From Peptoniphilus harei (lineage in GTDB: Bacteria > Bacillota > Clostridia > Tissierellales > Peptoniphilaceae), in NCBI RefSeq assembly GCF_900454685.1, contig NZ_UATM01000032.1, forward strand, positions 1,116,001-1,180,000: DNA of 64,000 bases, read 5' to 3'. How positions within the stretch are numbered: position 1 is the stretch's first letter; every line of letters starts with the position of its first letter. A program made the translations under genes and the position numbers. Below, piece after piece: positions 53,783 to 62,540 of the stretch. A model generated the notes under the pieces. That model searched no databases. It saw only the letters and a program-made list of their open reading frames with translations, and was not told where the DNA came from.

Positions 53783-54514
53783 ATGAAAATTTTTTGTAAA
53801 GAATATGAAGTCATGGATTTCTTATCAAGTCAAAGTGAATTAAAACTTAATCACCTCGTGAGTTACTTAATAGAAACTTCAAATTACCAGTCAATTGATC
53901 TTGGCTTAGAAAATGAAAAGTTATTGGACATGGGTTACACTTGGATGATTTATAAGTGGAAGATAAAAGTAAAAAGATACCCAAGAAGTCACGAGAAAAT
54001 AAAAATTAAAACTTGGGCAAGTGGTTTTAGAAATATAAATGCCTTTCGTGAGTTTGAAATTTATTGTGGAGGAGAAAAAATTCTTGAAGCTTCAGCAATA
54101 TTTTTGTTAATTGATCTTGAAAATAGGAAGCCCATTAAGATTCCTGAAGAAATTGCAGAAGTATATGGGTCTAATGACAATAGGATTTTCAAAAGGATAA
54201 AGAGGATTAACGAGCCAGAGGATTTTGAGAGATTAGATAGATTTTCTTATAAAATTTTAAATCGTGACTTGGACTTTAACGACCATGTAAATAATTCTGT
54301 ATATCTTGAATTGATTTATGAAGCTATGGACAAAGACTTGTCACACATAAAATTTAAGGAAATAAGTGTGAATTATATTAATGAATTAAAATTAGGTGAT
54401 GAGATAATAATTGATTCTTACAAGGAAGAGGATAGGTTTTATTTCTTCTTCAAAAGCAAAGATCAAGGTCAAATTTATGCAAGGATTTGTGCCCTCTCAC
54501 AAAGCTCCAATTAG
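53783..54514 (+). CDS. Acyl-ACP thioesterase (FatA/FatB-like)
   Basis: A 243-residue protein of two fused hotdog units. The N-terminal half contains GYTWMIYKWKIKVKRYPRSH, close to the plant-type thioesterase pattern, then IKTWASGFRN. The second half has LDFNDHVNNSVYLELIYEAM, the conserved N-x-H-x-N-N catalytic region. It releases fatty acids from acyl carrier protein. The ATG at 53783 has GGAGGT in front; the TTG at 53771 is not needed. It is divergent from glmS with no evident operon partner. Confidence 0.88.
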   Translation: MKIFCKEYEVMDFLSSQSELKLNHLVSYLIETSNYQSIDLGLENEKLLDMGYTWMIYKWKIKVKRYPRSHEKIKIKTWASGFRNINAFREFEIYCGGEKILEASAIFLLIDLENRKPIKIPEEIAEVYGSNDNRIFKRIKRINEPEDFERLDRFSYKILNRDLDFNDHVNNSVYLELIYEAMDKDLSHIKFKEISVNYINELKLGDEIIIDSYKEEDRFYFFFKSKDQGQIYARICALSQSSN

Positions 54515-54587
54515 TTGAAAAATATATTTTCAAATGTTAACATAACAATAGAAAAGACAACACTAGAAAGAAATTACGGAGGAAATA

Positions 54588-55337
54588 ATGGATAAAGATA
54601 AAATATTAGCAGAAGTAAATGGTAAAAAAATTACAGGAGTGGACTACAATCTTTTTATTGATTCACTTAACCCACAACTAAAACAATATTTTGGTGGAGA
54701 TGAATTAAATAAGGATGTTGTAAATGAATTAGTTTACCAAGCTCTTTTATATGAAGATGCAATGGAAAAAGGCATGGACAAGGAAGATGAATTCCTTCAA
54801 GTTGTAGAAAAAACTAAGGAAAGCATGCTAAAGACTTATGCCCTAGGTAAGCTTCTTGCTACTGCTGAAGTTAAGGACGAAGACGTAAAAAAATTCTACG
54901 AAGAAAACAAGGATGCCTTCAAACAACCTGAATCAGCTGATGCTTCTCACATCCTAGTGGAAGAAGAAGACAAGGCAAGAGAAATTTATGAAAAAATCCA
55001 AAAAGGCGAAGACTTTGAAGAACTAGCTAAAGAATTTTCAACTTGCCCATCAAAGGAAAAGGGTGGAAACCTTGGAACTTTCACTAAGGGACAAATGGTA
55101 AAAGAATTTGAAGATGCAGTTTTTGAAAACGAAGTTGGAACTATTACAGAACCTGTTAAGACTCAATTTGGTTATCACATTATTAAAATCAACGAAAAGA
55201 ACGATGCAAAGGAACTTGCTTTTGACGAAGTAAAAGACAAAATTGTGGAACAAGTTAGAAGACAAAAAGAACAAGAACTTTACAACGAAAAGATCACAGA
55301 ATTAAAAGATAAATACGAAGTGAAAATGAACATCTAG
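54588..55337 (+). CDS. Parvulin-type peptidyl-prolyl isomerase, cytoplasmic
   Basis: A 249-residue protein with a SurA-like N-terminal helical region (ILAEVNGKKITGVDYNLFID) and a parvulin domain at residues 115-215 (ADASHILVEEEDKAREI, GGNLGTFTKGQMVKEFEDAV, TQFGYHIIKINE). No signal peptide or lipobox is present, unlike PrsA, so it probably acts in the cytoplasm as a folding helper. It precedes the RelA/SpoT-domain gene by seven bases. Confidence 0.88.
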   Translation: MDKDKILAEVNGKKITGVDYNLFIDSLNPQLKQYFGGDELNKDVVNELVYQALLYEDAMEKGMDKEDEFLQVVEKTKESMLKTYALGKLLATAEVKDEDVKKFYEENKDAFKQPESADASHILVEEEDKAREIYEKIQKGEDFEELAKEFSTCPSKEKGGNLGTFTKGQMVKEFEDAVFENEVGTITEPVKTQFGYHIIKINEKNDAKELAFDEVKDKIVEQVRRQKEQELYNEKITELKDKYEVKMNI

Positions 55338-55344
55338 GTGAATT

Positions 55345-56676
55345 ATGAAACTTGAGCTTTTTAATTACATCGATGATGTAATGGATCTTTTTGATTACCA
55401 TAAAATTGAACTTGCTGGAGTTAATAAAGAGCTTAAAAAGTATTTTACTGAACTATTAATAGATGATGATAGACTTACCAATATCACAACAAGGATGAAA
55501 ACTCAGGAATCCTTACGTGAAAAACTCATTAGGAGAAATTTTTTCATGAGGTTTCCTGATCCTGTTAGTGGATTTAATTACATTCAAGATTTAGTTGGCA
55601 TTAGAATTGAGTGTCGTTTTATCAAGGACGAGGAGGACCTTTATAAAAAAATTATTAAGGACTTCACTATAAAATCAGACAGGGGTTATTATAGGTCTAA
55701 TAAAAACAGGAAGATTAGACTTAAGTTAGATGACCCCCAACCTCAAACTCTTGCAAATGGTTTCACAATGTTTAAGTTAGATGGGGAGTATGACACAGGG
55801 TCTTACATCTACCGTTTTGAACTTCAGATAAAGTCTTTTGTAAATGTATTTTGGGGAGAAATTGACCACAAGCTACTTTACAAAAATTATAACTATATAA
55901 TCACAGAAGGATTCTTTAGGGAAATTATGAATTCCATTAATGATAACCTAAAGATGATTGACAAGCAGCTTATGATACTTTACGACCATGTAAAGAAACA
56001 GGACGCTTCAGAGACAATTTCTGCAGAGTCTCAACTAAAGAAACTTTTGTCAAAGATTCTTCATGATGTTTTCACTACAAAAATTCATGAAGAGTTGGGA
56101 ATATATTTAAACATAAAAATTATAACAGATGTAGTTGTAGATTTTCTATTTATGAAGTCCTCTAGGAATAAAGACCTAAGTTATGGAGAAAATTTCATAA
56201 ATTTAATTAACAAGGTGAACTCTGTCTCTGGAAATGAAATGGACTTTGAAGAATACATTGTATTTAAGAATAAGCCAAGATATTATGACAACTTTTCTAA
56301 GGGACTAATAGAAGTTTTTAGCAAGGTGTTGAACAGTGATCTTGATTGGAATATTTTCTTTAAAATTTTACAGAGATTGTTACAAGAATCCTACAGCGAT
56401 ATATTAACTGAATTTATTATTTTTGTTAGATATGAGTACACTTGTGAACTAAGAAAACTTTGCGAAGACAAGGAACTTTCAAAAGAGAAGTCTCAAGAAT
56501 TTGAAAAGGAAGTTTTATCTATGGTTTTAGAGGAGTTTAAAAAGACGCCTTCTCTTGAATTTTTAATGGATAAATCTCTAAATAAGTATAGGAATGTACT
56601 TTGTGAAATGGAAAAGTCCGAAACTAAATCAAGGAGCAGAATGCTTAAAATATTTAAAGATAATTATACTTTTTAA
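55345..56676 (+). CDS. RelA/SpoT synthetase-domain protein with long C-terminal region
   Basis: A 443-residue protein. Residues 40-215 match a (p)ppGpp synthetase domain: TTRMKTQESLREKLIRR, then FNYIQDLVGIRIECRF and YRFELQIKSFVNVFWGEIDH with KLLYKNY. These are the RxK-D-GxR and ELQIRT-W.EI-H signatures, so activity is plausible. There is no N-terminal HD hydrolase and no TGS/ACT region. The 230-residue C-terminal part is helical, hydrophilic and unknown to me. It is probably co-transcribed with the parvulin gene. The pairing of a long synthetase-only protein with a unique tail is unusual. Confidence 0.82.
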   Translation: MKLELFNYIDDVMDLFDYHKIELAGVNKELKKYFTELLIDDDRLTNITTRMKTQESLREKLIRRNFFMRFPDPVSGFNYIQDLVGIRIECRFIKDEEDLYKKIIKDFTIKSDRGYYRSNKNRKIRLKLDDPQPQTLANGFTMFKLDGEYDTGSYIYRFELQIKSFVNVFWGEIDHKLLYKNYNYIITEGFFREIMNSINDNLKMIDKQLMILYDHVKKQDASETISAESQLKKLLSKILHDVFTTKIHEELGIYLNIKIITDVVVDFLFMKSSRNKDLSYGENFINLINKVNSVSGNEMDFEEYIVFKNKPRYYDNFSKGLIEVFSKVLNSDLDWNIFFKILQRLLQESYSDILTEFIIFVRYEYTCELRKLCEDKELSKEKSQEFEKEVLSMVLEEFKKTPSLEFLMDKSLNKYRNVLCEMEKSETKSRSRMLKIFKDNYTF

Positions 56677-56724
56677 ACTGTAAATCTAAATGTTTCTTAT
56701 GTATAATAGACCTAGGAGGTTTAA

Positions 56725-58179
56725 ATGAAAGACAAAGATACCTTATTAGAGAACAGAACATTTTATTATTTTGATAAATTGACAAAAATTCCAAGATGTT
56801 CCTTTGAAGAAGAAAAAATAAGAGATTATTTAATTTCTTTTGCAAAAGATCATGGTTTGGAATATAGAACTGATACTATTGGAAACGTTGTAATAATTAA
56901 GGAAGCAACAAAGGGCTATGAAGATGTGGACAGCATAATCTTACAAGGCCACATGGACATGGTTTGTGAAAAAACTCCAGAATGTACAATTGATTTTTCA
57001 AAAGATCCAATAAAATACGAGATAGATGGAGACTTAATTATTGCTCGTGAGACAACACTTGGTGCTGACAATGGTATTGCTGTTGCAATGACACTTGCTG
57101 TATTAGAGTCAGATGAATATAAGCATCCAAAGATTGAAGCACTTTTCACTGTCAATGAAGAAAGTGGAATGACTGGTGCAGGAAATCTTGAAAAGGGAAT
57201 GGTTACATCTAAGAGACTTTTAAACATTGACTCTGAAACTGAGGGAGTTGGATGTATCTCTTGTGCAGGAGCAGAAAGAGATCTTATAAAACTTAAAAAA
57301 GATTTTAAAGATGTAGATAAAGATAAAACTTTCTATGAAGTTATAGTCAATGGATTAAAAGGCGGACACTCTGGACAAGAAATCCAAGTTGGACTTGGAA
57401 ATGCAGTTAAACTTTTAGGTAGGAGCCTTTACAGTCTCTTCAAAAAAGTTGATGCAGACCTAATTGAAATAGAAGGTGGAGCAAAGCCTAATGCTATTCC
57501 TAGGTATGCAAGAGCTCTTGTGGCAGTAAATAATGAAGACATAAAAGAAATTCAAGACCTAATAGTTGAACTCAATGCCCAATTTGTGGGTGAACTTGGA
57601 AAAGTTGATCCTGATGTTAGACTTAACTTTGAAAAGTCAAAGGAAACATGTGACAAGGCCTTTACAGATGATTTAAAAGACAGAATTGTTAATCTTCTAA
57701 ACCTTTTACCAAATGGTGTTATTGCAATGATCAAGAATATCGAAGGCTTAGTAGAAACATCTGTAAACGTTGGGGTAATTGAAAATCATGAAGATGAAGT
57801 TCATATTATTTCAAATATAAGATCTTCTGTATCTTCTGCTAAGGAATATATTGGAAGTGTAAATAAAATTGCTGCAAAAACTTTTGGAGCAGAAGTAGAA
57901 ATTATAACAAAATATCCTGCATGGGAATATAAAGAACATTCACCACTTAGAGAAGTAGCTAAAGAAGCTTACAAAGAAGTAAGTGGAAAGGAATTTAAGC
58001 TTGAAGCAATTCACGCTGGACTTGAATGTGGAATTTTTGTTGAAACAATTGGAGACATCGATATGCTTTCTATTGGACCAAATATGAAGGGAGTTCACGC
58101 ACCAGGCGAACACCTTTCTATTTCATCAACTGAAAGAGTATTTGATTTCTTAATAAAGATATTAGAAAAATTAAAATAA
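56725..58179 (+). CDS. pepD: Aminoacyl-histidine dipeptidase (PepD, M20 family)
   Basis: A 484-residue zinc peptidase that splits Xaa-His dipeptides. It shows FDKLTKIPRCSFEEEKIRDY at the N-terminus, metal motifs LQGHMDMVCEKTP and LGADNGIAVAM, the catalytic TVNEESGMTGAG, and the C-terminal GLECGIFVETIG. All M20 signature blocks are intact. AGGAGG precedes the start, and the DUF1292 gene follows after 13 bases. Dipeptide use fits an amino-acid-fermenting organism. Confidence 0.94.
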   Translation: MKDKDTLLENRTFYYFDKLTKIPRCSFEEEKIRDYLISFAKDHGLEYRTDTIGNVVIIKEATKGYEDVDSIILQGHMDMVCEKTPECTIDFSKDPIKYEIDGDLIIARETTLGADNGIAVAMTLAVLESDEYKHPKIEALFTVNEESGMTGAGNLEKGMVTSKRLLNIDSETEGVGCISCAGAERDLIKLKKDFKDVDKDKTFYEVIVNGLKGGHSGQEIQVGLGNAVKLLGRSLYSLFKKVDADLIEIEGGAKPNAIPRYARALVAVNNEDIKEIQDLIVELNAQFVGELGKVDPDVRLNFEKSKETCDKAFTDDLKDRIVNLLNLLPNGVIAMIKNIEGLVETSVNVGVIENHEDEVHIISNIRSSVSSAKEYIGSVNKIAAKTFGAEVEIITKYPAWEYKEHSPLREVAKEAYKEVSGKEFKLEAIHAGLECGIFVETIGDIDMLSIGPNMKGVHAPGEHLSISSTERVFDFLIKILEKLK

Positions 58180-58192
58180 ATTTGGAGGAAAT

Positions 58193-58537
58193 ATGAATAA
58201 CGAAGAAAAAAACCTACACCAACACGACGAAGACTGTGGATGCGACTGTGGTTGTGAACATGATCACGATTATGAAGAAGGCTATCAAACTATCACTCTT
58301 ACATTAGAAGACGATAGTGAAATGGTATGTATAGTTATTGGAATCTTTGAATGTGAAGATCAAGAATACATTGCTCTTCTTCCTGAAAATGAAGAAGATG
58401 GAGAAGATGTATTTATCTACAAGTACAAGGAAATCAACGAAGAAGAAGTTGAACTTGATACTATTGAAACTGAAGAAGAGTTTGAAAAAGTTTCAAAGAC
58501 TTTCGAAGAAATTTTTGCTGACGAAGAGGAAGAATAA
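58193..58537 (+). CDS. DUF1292 protein with His/Cys-rich N-terminus
   Basis: A 114-residue acidic protein. Residues 6-34 are rich in His, Cys and Asp (HQHDEDCGCDCGCEHDHDYE), a probable metal-binding tail. The rest is the DUF1292 core (TITLTLEDDSEMVCIVIGIF, EYIALLP, IYKYKE). DUF1292 proteins are common in Firmicutes and their role is unknown. The tail resembles metal-storage extensions seen on other proteins. It is likely part of the pepD transcript. Confidence 0.82.
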   Translation: MNNEEKNLHQHDEDCGCDCGCEHDHDYEEGYQTITLTLEDDSEMVCIVIGIFECEDQEYIALLPENEEDGEDVFIYKYKEINEEEVELDTIETEEEFEKVSKTFEEIFADEEEE

Positions 58538-58545
58538 TTTTCTAT

Positions 58546-59454
58546 ATGGCATATAGAAAATACTCAGACTTTTTAAAAGACAAGTTTGGTGAAAAAGTAT
58601 ATAAGCTTCCAGTCAAACTTGATTTAACTTGTCCCAATAGGGACGGGACTTGTGGTAGAGGTGGATGTATTTTTTGTGGTGAAGAAGGTGGATCTTTCGA
58701 AAATAGTGAAGGAAGTGTCCAAGAACAACTTCTAAAAAATATGGACCACATAAGAAAGAAATACAAGGCTAAAAAATTTATAGCTTATTTTCAAAATTTC
58801 ACCAACACCTACATGCCCTTTGAAGACTTTAAGAGAGTAATTGAGGAGTCACTTATTGAAGATGTTGTTGGGGTTAGTATATCTACTAGGCCCGACTATC
58901 TTCCTACGAGGCACCTTGACTATTTAGAAGAACTTAATAAGAATTACTTTGTAACTCTTGAAATTGGTCTTCAAACTGCAAACTATCATAGCTTGGAGAT
59001 TTTAAATAGGGGACATGGTCTTGCTGAATTTATTGATGCAGCCATTAAACTTAAAAGTAGAAATTTAAATATTTGTACCCACATGATTATTGGTCTCCCT
59101 TGGGATGACGATTTAGATATTGTGGAAGGTGCAAAGATATTAAATGCCCTTGGAGTTGATGAAGTGAAGCTTCACGCTCTTTATATCTTAAAAGGCACAG
59201 CTCTTGGCAAGATGTATGAAGAGGGAGAAATAACTCCTATTCCTTTAGAAGACTACAAGAAAAAAGTTATACTCTTTTTAAGAAATCTTAAAGATGATAT
59301 AATAGTTGAAAGAATAATTGGAAGAGCACCTTATGAAGATTCTCTCTTCTGCAATTGGAATACTTCCTGGTGGAAAATTAGAGACGACATTGTTAATGAG
59401 ATGCAAGAAAACGGATACACCCAAGGTGATCTAGTGAAAGGAGAATTACTATGA
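58546..59454 (+). CDS. TIGR01212-family radical SAM protein (YtqA-like)
   Basis: A 302-residue radical SAM enzyme. The iron-sulfur motif is in LTCPNRDGTCGRGGCIFCGE, with the usual spacing for this subgroup. GVSISTRPDYLP, EIGLQTANYHSLEILNRGH and LHALYILKGTALGKMYEEGE are other family blocks. The substrate is unknown. It starts nine bases after the DUF1292 gene and overlaps the next gene by four bases. Confidence 0.9.
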   Translation: MAYRKYSDFLKDKFGEKVYKLPVKLDLTCPNRDGTCGRGGCIFCGEEGGSFENSEGSVQEQLLKNMDHIRKKYKAKKFIAYFQNFTNTYMPFEDFKRVIEESLIEDVVGVSISTRPDYLPTRHLDYLEELNKNYFVTLEIGLQTANYHSLEILNRGHGLAEFIDAAIKLKSRNLNICTHMIIGLPWDDDLDIVEGAKILNALGVDEVKLHALYILKGTALGKMYEEGEITPIPLEDYKKKVILFLRNLKDDIIVERIIGRAPYEDSLFCNWNTSWWKIRDDIVNEMQENGYTQGDLVKGELL

Positions 59455-59876
59455 TAAAGTATATTTTAGGAAGCAAAGGCTCTGGAAAAACAAGATGGTT
59501 AATTGACAACGCCAATGAAGATATGAAACAAGGCGATGGAAATATAGCTTTTGTAGAAGTTGATGACGACCACATTTTTAGTCTTGATTATAATGTAAGA
59601 CTTATCAATGCTACTGAATACAGATTAAATTCAATTGACAGCTTCTACGGTTTTATCTGTGGACTTCTTGCAATGGATTATGACTTACACAAGATTTATG
59701 TTGATGGAATTTATAAGGTTCTTAAACTTAATGTTGAAGACTTAGAACACCTTTACAACAAGGTTGCTAAAATTCCTGATGCTGCAAATAAAGAAATTTT
59801 TATTAACGTTGATTATTTAAAAGAAGACATGCCTGAATCTTTAAAGGATAAATGTCTAGAAGTTACTGGTAAATAA
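59451..59876 (+). CDS. Small P-loop protein
   Basis: A 141-residue protein with a perfect Walker A motif at its N-terminus (YILGSKGSGKTRWLID) and a possible Walker B (HKIYVDGIYKV). It looks like a minimal nucleotide-binding domain; I cannot name a family. It overlaps the radical SAM gene by four bases (ATGA), which implies coupled production. Confidence 0.7.
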   Translation: MIKYILGSKGSGKTRWLIDNANEDMKQGDGNIAFVEVDDDHIFSLDYNVRLINATEYRLNSIDSFYGFICGLLAMDYDLHKIYVDGIYKVLKLNVEDLEHLYNKVAKIPDAANKEIFINVDYLKEDMPESLKDKCLEVTGK

Positions 59877-59886
59877 GGTGTTATAA

Positions 59887-59970
59887 GTGGATAGAAAAAC
59901 AATGGTTAGAATTATTGCGATTCTCCTAGTTATTGCTATGGTAATCCCAATAGTTCTTAGTGTGATTTAA
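59887..59970 (+). CDS. 27-residue membrane microprotein
   Basis: A GTG start behind AAGGTG at six bases gives MDRKTMVRIIAILLVIAMVI, then PIVLSVI and a stop. Basic N-terminus followed by one membrane helix: this matches small single-span proteins such as Prli42 (stressosome anchor) or DUF4044. Similarity is by composition and shape only. It sits in a run of closely spaced genes between the P-loop protein and the 184-residue protein. Confidence 0.6.
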   Translation: MDRKTMVRIIAILLVIAMVIPIVLSVI

Positions 59971-59979
59971 TGGTGCTCC

Positions 59980-60534
59980 GTGGAGTTTAGGAAAAAAAGA
60001 GGAGTATTTGAAGATTTTTTGGAACACAGGTCTTATCTCATAGGCCAATATACTAATGGAGATCTTACAAAAAAAGAATTTTTGCAAAAAAACTTTGATT
60101 ATTTTGCCTTAAGAAATGCAAGACCTTATATAAAGGTGGACTCTTATGAAAAGGGAATGTTTAATTACCAATACTACAATGTAATGGCCAAGTACTACAG
60201 GTCTCTTTCTAAGGAAGTTAGAAATACAAAAAAACATTCAAAATACTACAATTATTATTTAAACTTAACAAATAAATACTACGAACTTAAGGATAAGTCT
60301 GTCTTAAATATTTTAAAGATACAAGACTTTAGGAACACTAAGGCCTATTATATTAAGTGTCAATCCAAGGCTCTTAGAAATGAGCTATACGAAATAGTAT
60401 TGGAAGACAAAAAAGAAGCGATCTTTCACTCAAAGGCCGATTGGCTTCTAAAGGTTCTTCAAGAAGAAAATATTTTTGACGACAAGATGAAGACATCCAT
60501 TATAGATCACTATATAAATGAAAAATATTATTAA
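59980..60534 (+). CDS. Conserved hypothetical protein (DUF6648-like)
   Basis: A 184-residue basic, Tyr- and Lys-rich helical protein. FEDFLEHRSYLIGQYTNGDL then TKKEFLQKNFDYF near the N-terminus, and MFNYQYYNVMAKYYR near residue 60, resemble a clostridial family that I recall as DUF6648; confidence in the name is limited. The GTG start at 59980 has a poor ribosome site, so it may depend on translation of the upstream microprotein gene. It ends the gene run with a terminator. Confidence 0.6.
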   Translation: MEFRKKRGVFEDFLEHRSYLIGQYTNGDLTKKEFLQKNFDYFALRNARPYIKVDSYEKGMFNYQYYNVMAKYYRSLSKEVRNTKKHSKYYNYYLNLTNKYYELKDKSVLNILKIQDFRNTKAYYIKCQSKALRNELYEIVLEDKKEAIFHSKADWLLKVLQEENIFDDKMKTSIIDHYINEKYY

Positions 60535-60537
60535 ATC

Positions 60538-60576
60538 AAAAGACTGAAAAAGAATTTTCTCTTTCAGTCTTTTTTG
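60538..60576 (+). terminator. Terminator after the 184-residue protein
   Basis: AAAAGACTGAAA / TTTCAGTCTTTT stem, loop of about eleven bases, T run. Confidence 0.88.
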
Positions 60577-60613
60577 TTTGTCTAAAATTTTAAAATTTAA
60601 TTATTTGATTTAT

Positions 60614-60644
60614 TAAAAAAATGCCAACTAAAAATAGTTGGCAT
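60614..60644 (-). terminator. Terminator of the AlaX-like gene
   Basis: ATGCCAACTA (60621-60630) / TAGTTGGCAT (60635-60644) with AAAA loop; the minus strand continues into TTTTTTT. Confidence 0.85.
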
Positions 60645-60656
60645 ATAAGATAAATT

Positions 60657-62465
60657 TTATTTTGCTTCTCGTCTTATTTCAATTAAGAAAGATTCCATAA
60701 TTCTTGTTAAATCTTCTTCTTTACACTGGATATCAAGGGTATACATATTGCCTGTTCCAGTGTAATCAAAATGATCTTTTAATTTTTCAAAGACTTTCTT
60801 GAGGTCAAAGTTTAGGTTTTGTGACCTAAGTATTAAGATTTTTGATTTTGGTCCATTCTTTAAGCCATAAATTTGTATAAAGTTATCTTCTTTTAGGATG
60901 TAGTTTGAAATCTCACGTAATTCCTTTAGGTTTACATCTTGAAGTAGTTTATAAATATAATTTAAGCCAGAAAATTCTGTAGAGAAGTTTTTAAAACTTT
61001 CTACTGCTTGATAGAAAAGTATAGATTTTTCTTCTTCATCTTTTTTCTTTAATTCAAGTAGAGAATGTTCTTTTTTATTTTGGGAAATTGACTTATTTTC
61101 TTCTTTATCCTTGTCAATTGAAGTTTTTTCTTTATTAGAAGTCTTAAACTTATTTAAGTCCTTAAAGGCTTCAAGCTTATATTTATCGTGGAAAAACTTT
61201 GCATCATACTTTTCTTCATTTTTATTTTGAGAATTCGATTTGTTCTCTTCTTTATCCTTGTCACTTGCGGATTGTTCTTTGTTAGACTTATTAAACTTGT
61301 TTAAGTCCTTAAAGGCTTCAAGCTTATATTTATCGTGGAAAAATTTTGCATCATACTTTTCTTCATTTTTATTTTGAGAATTCGATTTGTTTTCTTCTTT
61401 ATCCTTGTCACTTGAAGATTGTTCTTTGTTAGACTTATTAAACTTGTTTAAGTCCTTAAAGGCTTCAAGCTTATATTTTTCATGGAAAAATTTTGCATCA
61501 TATTTTTCTTTTTTGTTTAGAATTTTTGATTCTTTATTTTGTAAAATTTCTTCATTATTTGTGACTTTATTTTTATTTTCAAATCCTATCTCTTGATTCT
61601 TATCTTTAGAATCTTTAACTTCCATAGGTGAAGAATTTTTTTGGTCATTTGATTTTATCTTGGAATCTTCAGAAAGATTTGAAGATTTTTCGTTCTTCTC
61701 TTCTTCTTTGTCTATTTCGAAATCCTTATTAAGGCTTCTTGATGAAGAAATATTAGATCTTAATTTTTTAACATCAGAGAAGACTGAGTTAATGCTGTCG
61801 CTATTGAGATACATCTTCATATTATCTAGGATGTTTAAAGAATTACGAGCCAGCTTATAGGCATTTTCTCCTGATGTAATTGTAAGTCTAATCACTGAAT
61901 TTAACTTTTCAACAGAAGAAATTAAAATCATTCCAATTTCCCCGGTCCTAGTTAAAGCTGGTCCTTCATAGGGAATGTCCGCAAGTCTTTCAATGGATAT
62001 GTGGTCATCAAAATTTTCGATGGCAAGATTAGAAAAGACTGCATAGTTTGCAAGAGACTCAATATTTTTTGCTGTCATGAACTTAAAGTCTTTTGCGGAT
62101 ACGTCGATGTAGGATGAAGAGTTTTCAACCTTGTAGTTAATAATTTCTATGTTAGTGTTTGTAACAAGAAAATGTCTAACTAGGGCGTTGCCAAGATTTT
62201 CCTGCATAAGAAGGAGCCTGTTTTTCCAGCCAATTTCAACTTCAACATTTTTAGTATCCTCATCAATCCTAAAATAGGACTTGTTGCCTGATAGAAATTC
62301 TGCTTCTTCTCCATTTATTATTATTTGGTCAGCTACAACTCTCTCATTTCCCACAAAGAAAGGAGGGTTTTCAAGCTTTCCATAAGTAATGCCGTCTCGA
62401 TTTATTTTATTAATTATTTCTAATTTATATTTTGTTTTGTAAGGGTTTTTGTAAATTGAATTCAT
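60657..62465 (-). CDS. Degenerate AlaX-L-like (alanyl-tRNA editing) protein with repeat insert
   Basis: A 602-residue protein in three parts. Residues 1-215 have the outline of an AlaRS/AlaX editing domain: WKNRLLLMQENLGNALVRHF near residue 80, where active homologues read W-x-R-x-x-x-M-Q-x-HTxxH, and IPYEGPALTRTGEIG near 164. The zinc histidines and Cys/His pair are missing. Residues 320-470 contain three 49-residue repeats (KYDAKFFHDKYKLEAFKDLN plus a Lys/Glu/Asn/Ser linker). The last 110 residues resemble a DHHA1 domain (SKILILRSQNLNFDLKKVFE, then TGTGNMYTLDI). The ATG at 62463-62465 follows AGGAGGTAATT. Confidence 0.6.
   Translation of the reverse strand: MNSIYKNPYKTKYKLEIINKINRDGITYGKLENPPFFVGNERVVADQIIINGEEAEFLSGNKSYFRIDEDTKNVEVEIGWKNRLLLMQENLGNALVRHFLVTNTNIEIINYKVENSSSYIDVSAKDFKFMTAKNIESLANYAVFSNLAIENFDDHISIERLADIPYEGPALTRTGEIGMILISSVEKLNSVIRLTITSGENAYKLARNSLNILDNMKMYLNSDSINSVFSDVKKLRSNISSSRSLNKDFEIDKEEEKNEKSSNLSEDSKIKSNDQKNSSPMEVKDSKDKNQEIGFENKNKVTNNEEILQNKESKILNKKEKYDAKFFHEKYKLEAFKDLNKFNKSNKEQSSSDKDKEENKSNSQNKNEEKYDAKFFHDKYKLEAFKDLNKFNKSNKEQSASDKDKEENKSNSQNKNEEKYDAKFFHDKYKLEAFKDLNKFKTSNKEKTSIDKDKEENKSISQNKKEHSLLELKKKDEEEKSILFYQAVESFKNFSTEFSGLNYIYKLLQDVNLKELREISNYILKEDNFIQIYGLKNGPKSKILILRSQNLNFDLKKVFEKLKDHFDYTGTGNMYTLDIQCKEEDLTRIMESFLIEIRREAK
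61066..61511. repeat. Three 147-bp in-frame tandem repeats
   Basis: Units of exactly 147 bp (49 codons): the shared string AAGTCCTTAAAGGCTTCAAG begins at 61156, 61303 and 61450. The two units nearest the N-terminus are almost identical in protein sequence, and the third has drifted. This indicates recent expansion by slippage or unequal recombination. Confidence 0.9.
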
Positions 62466-62540
62466 AATTACCTCCTCTAATATATTATCATATTTCATGG
62501 TCCATAAGATAAAAAAGATATATAATGAAAAGGGGTGCCT

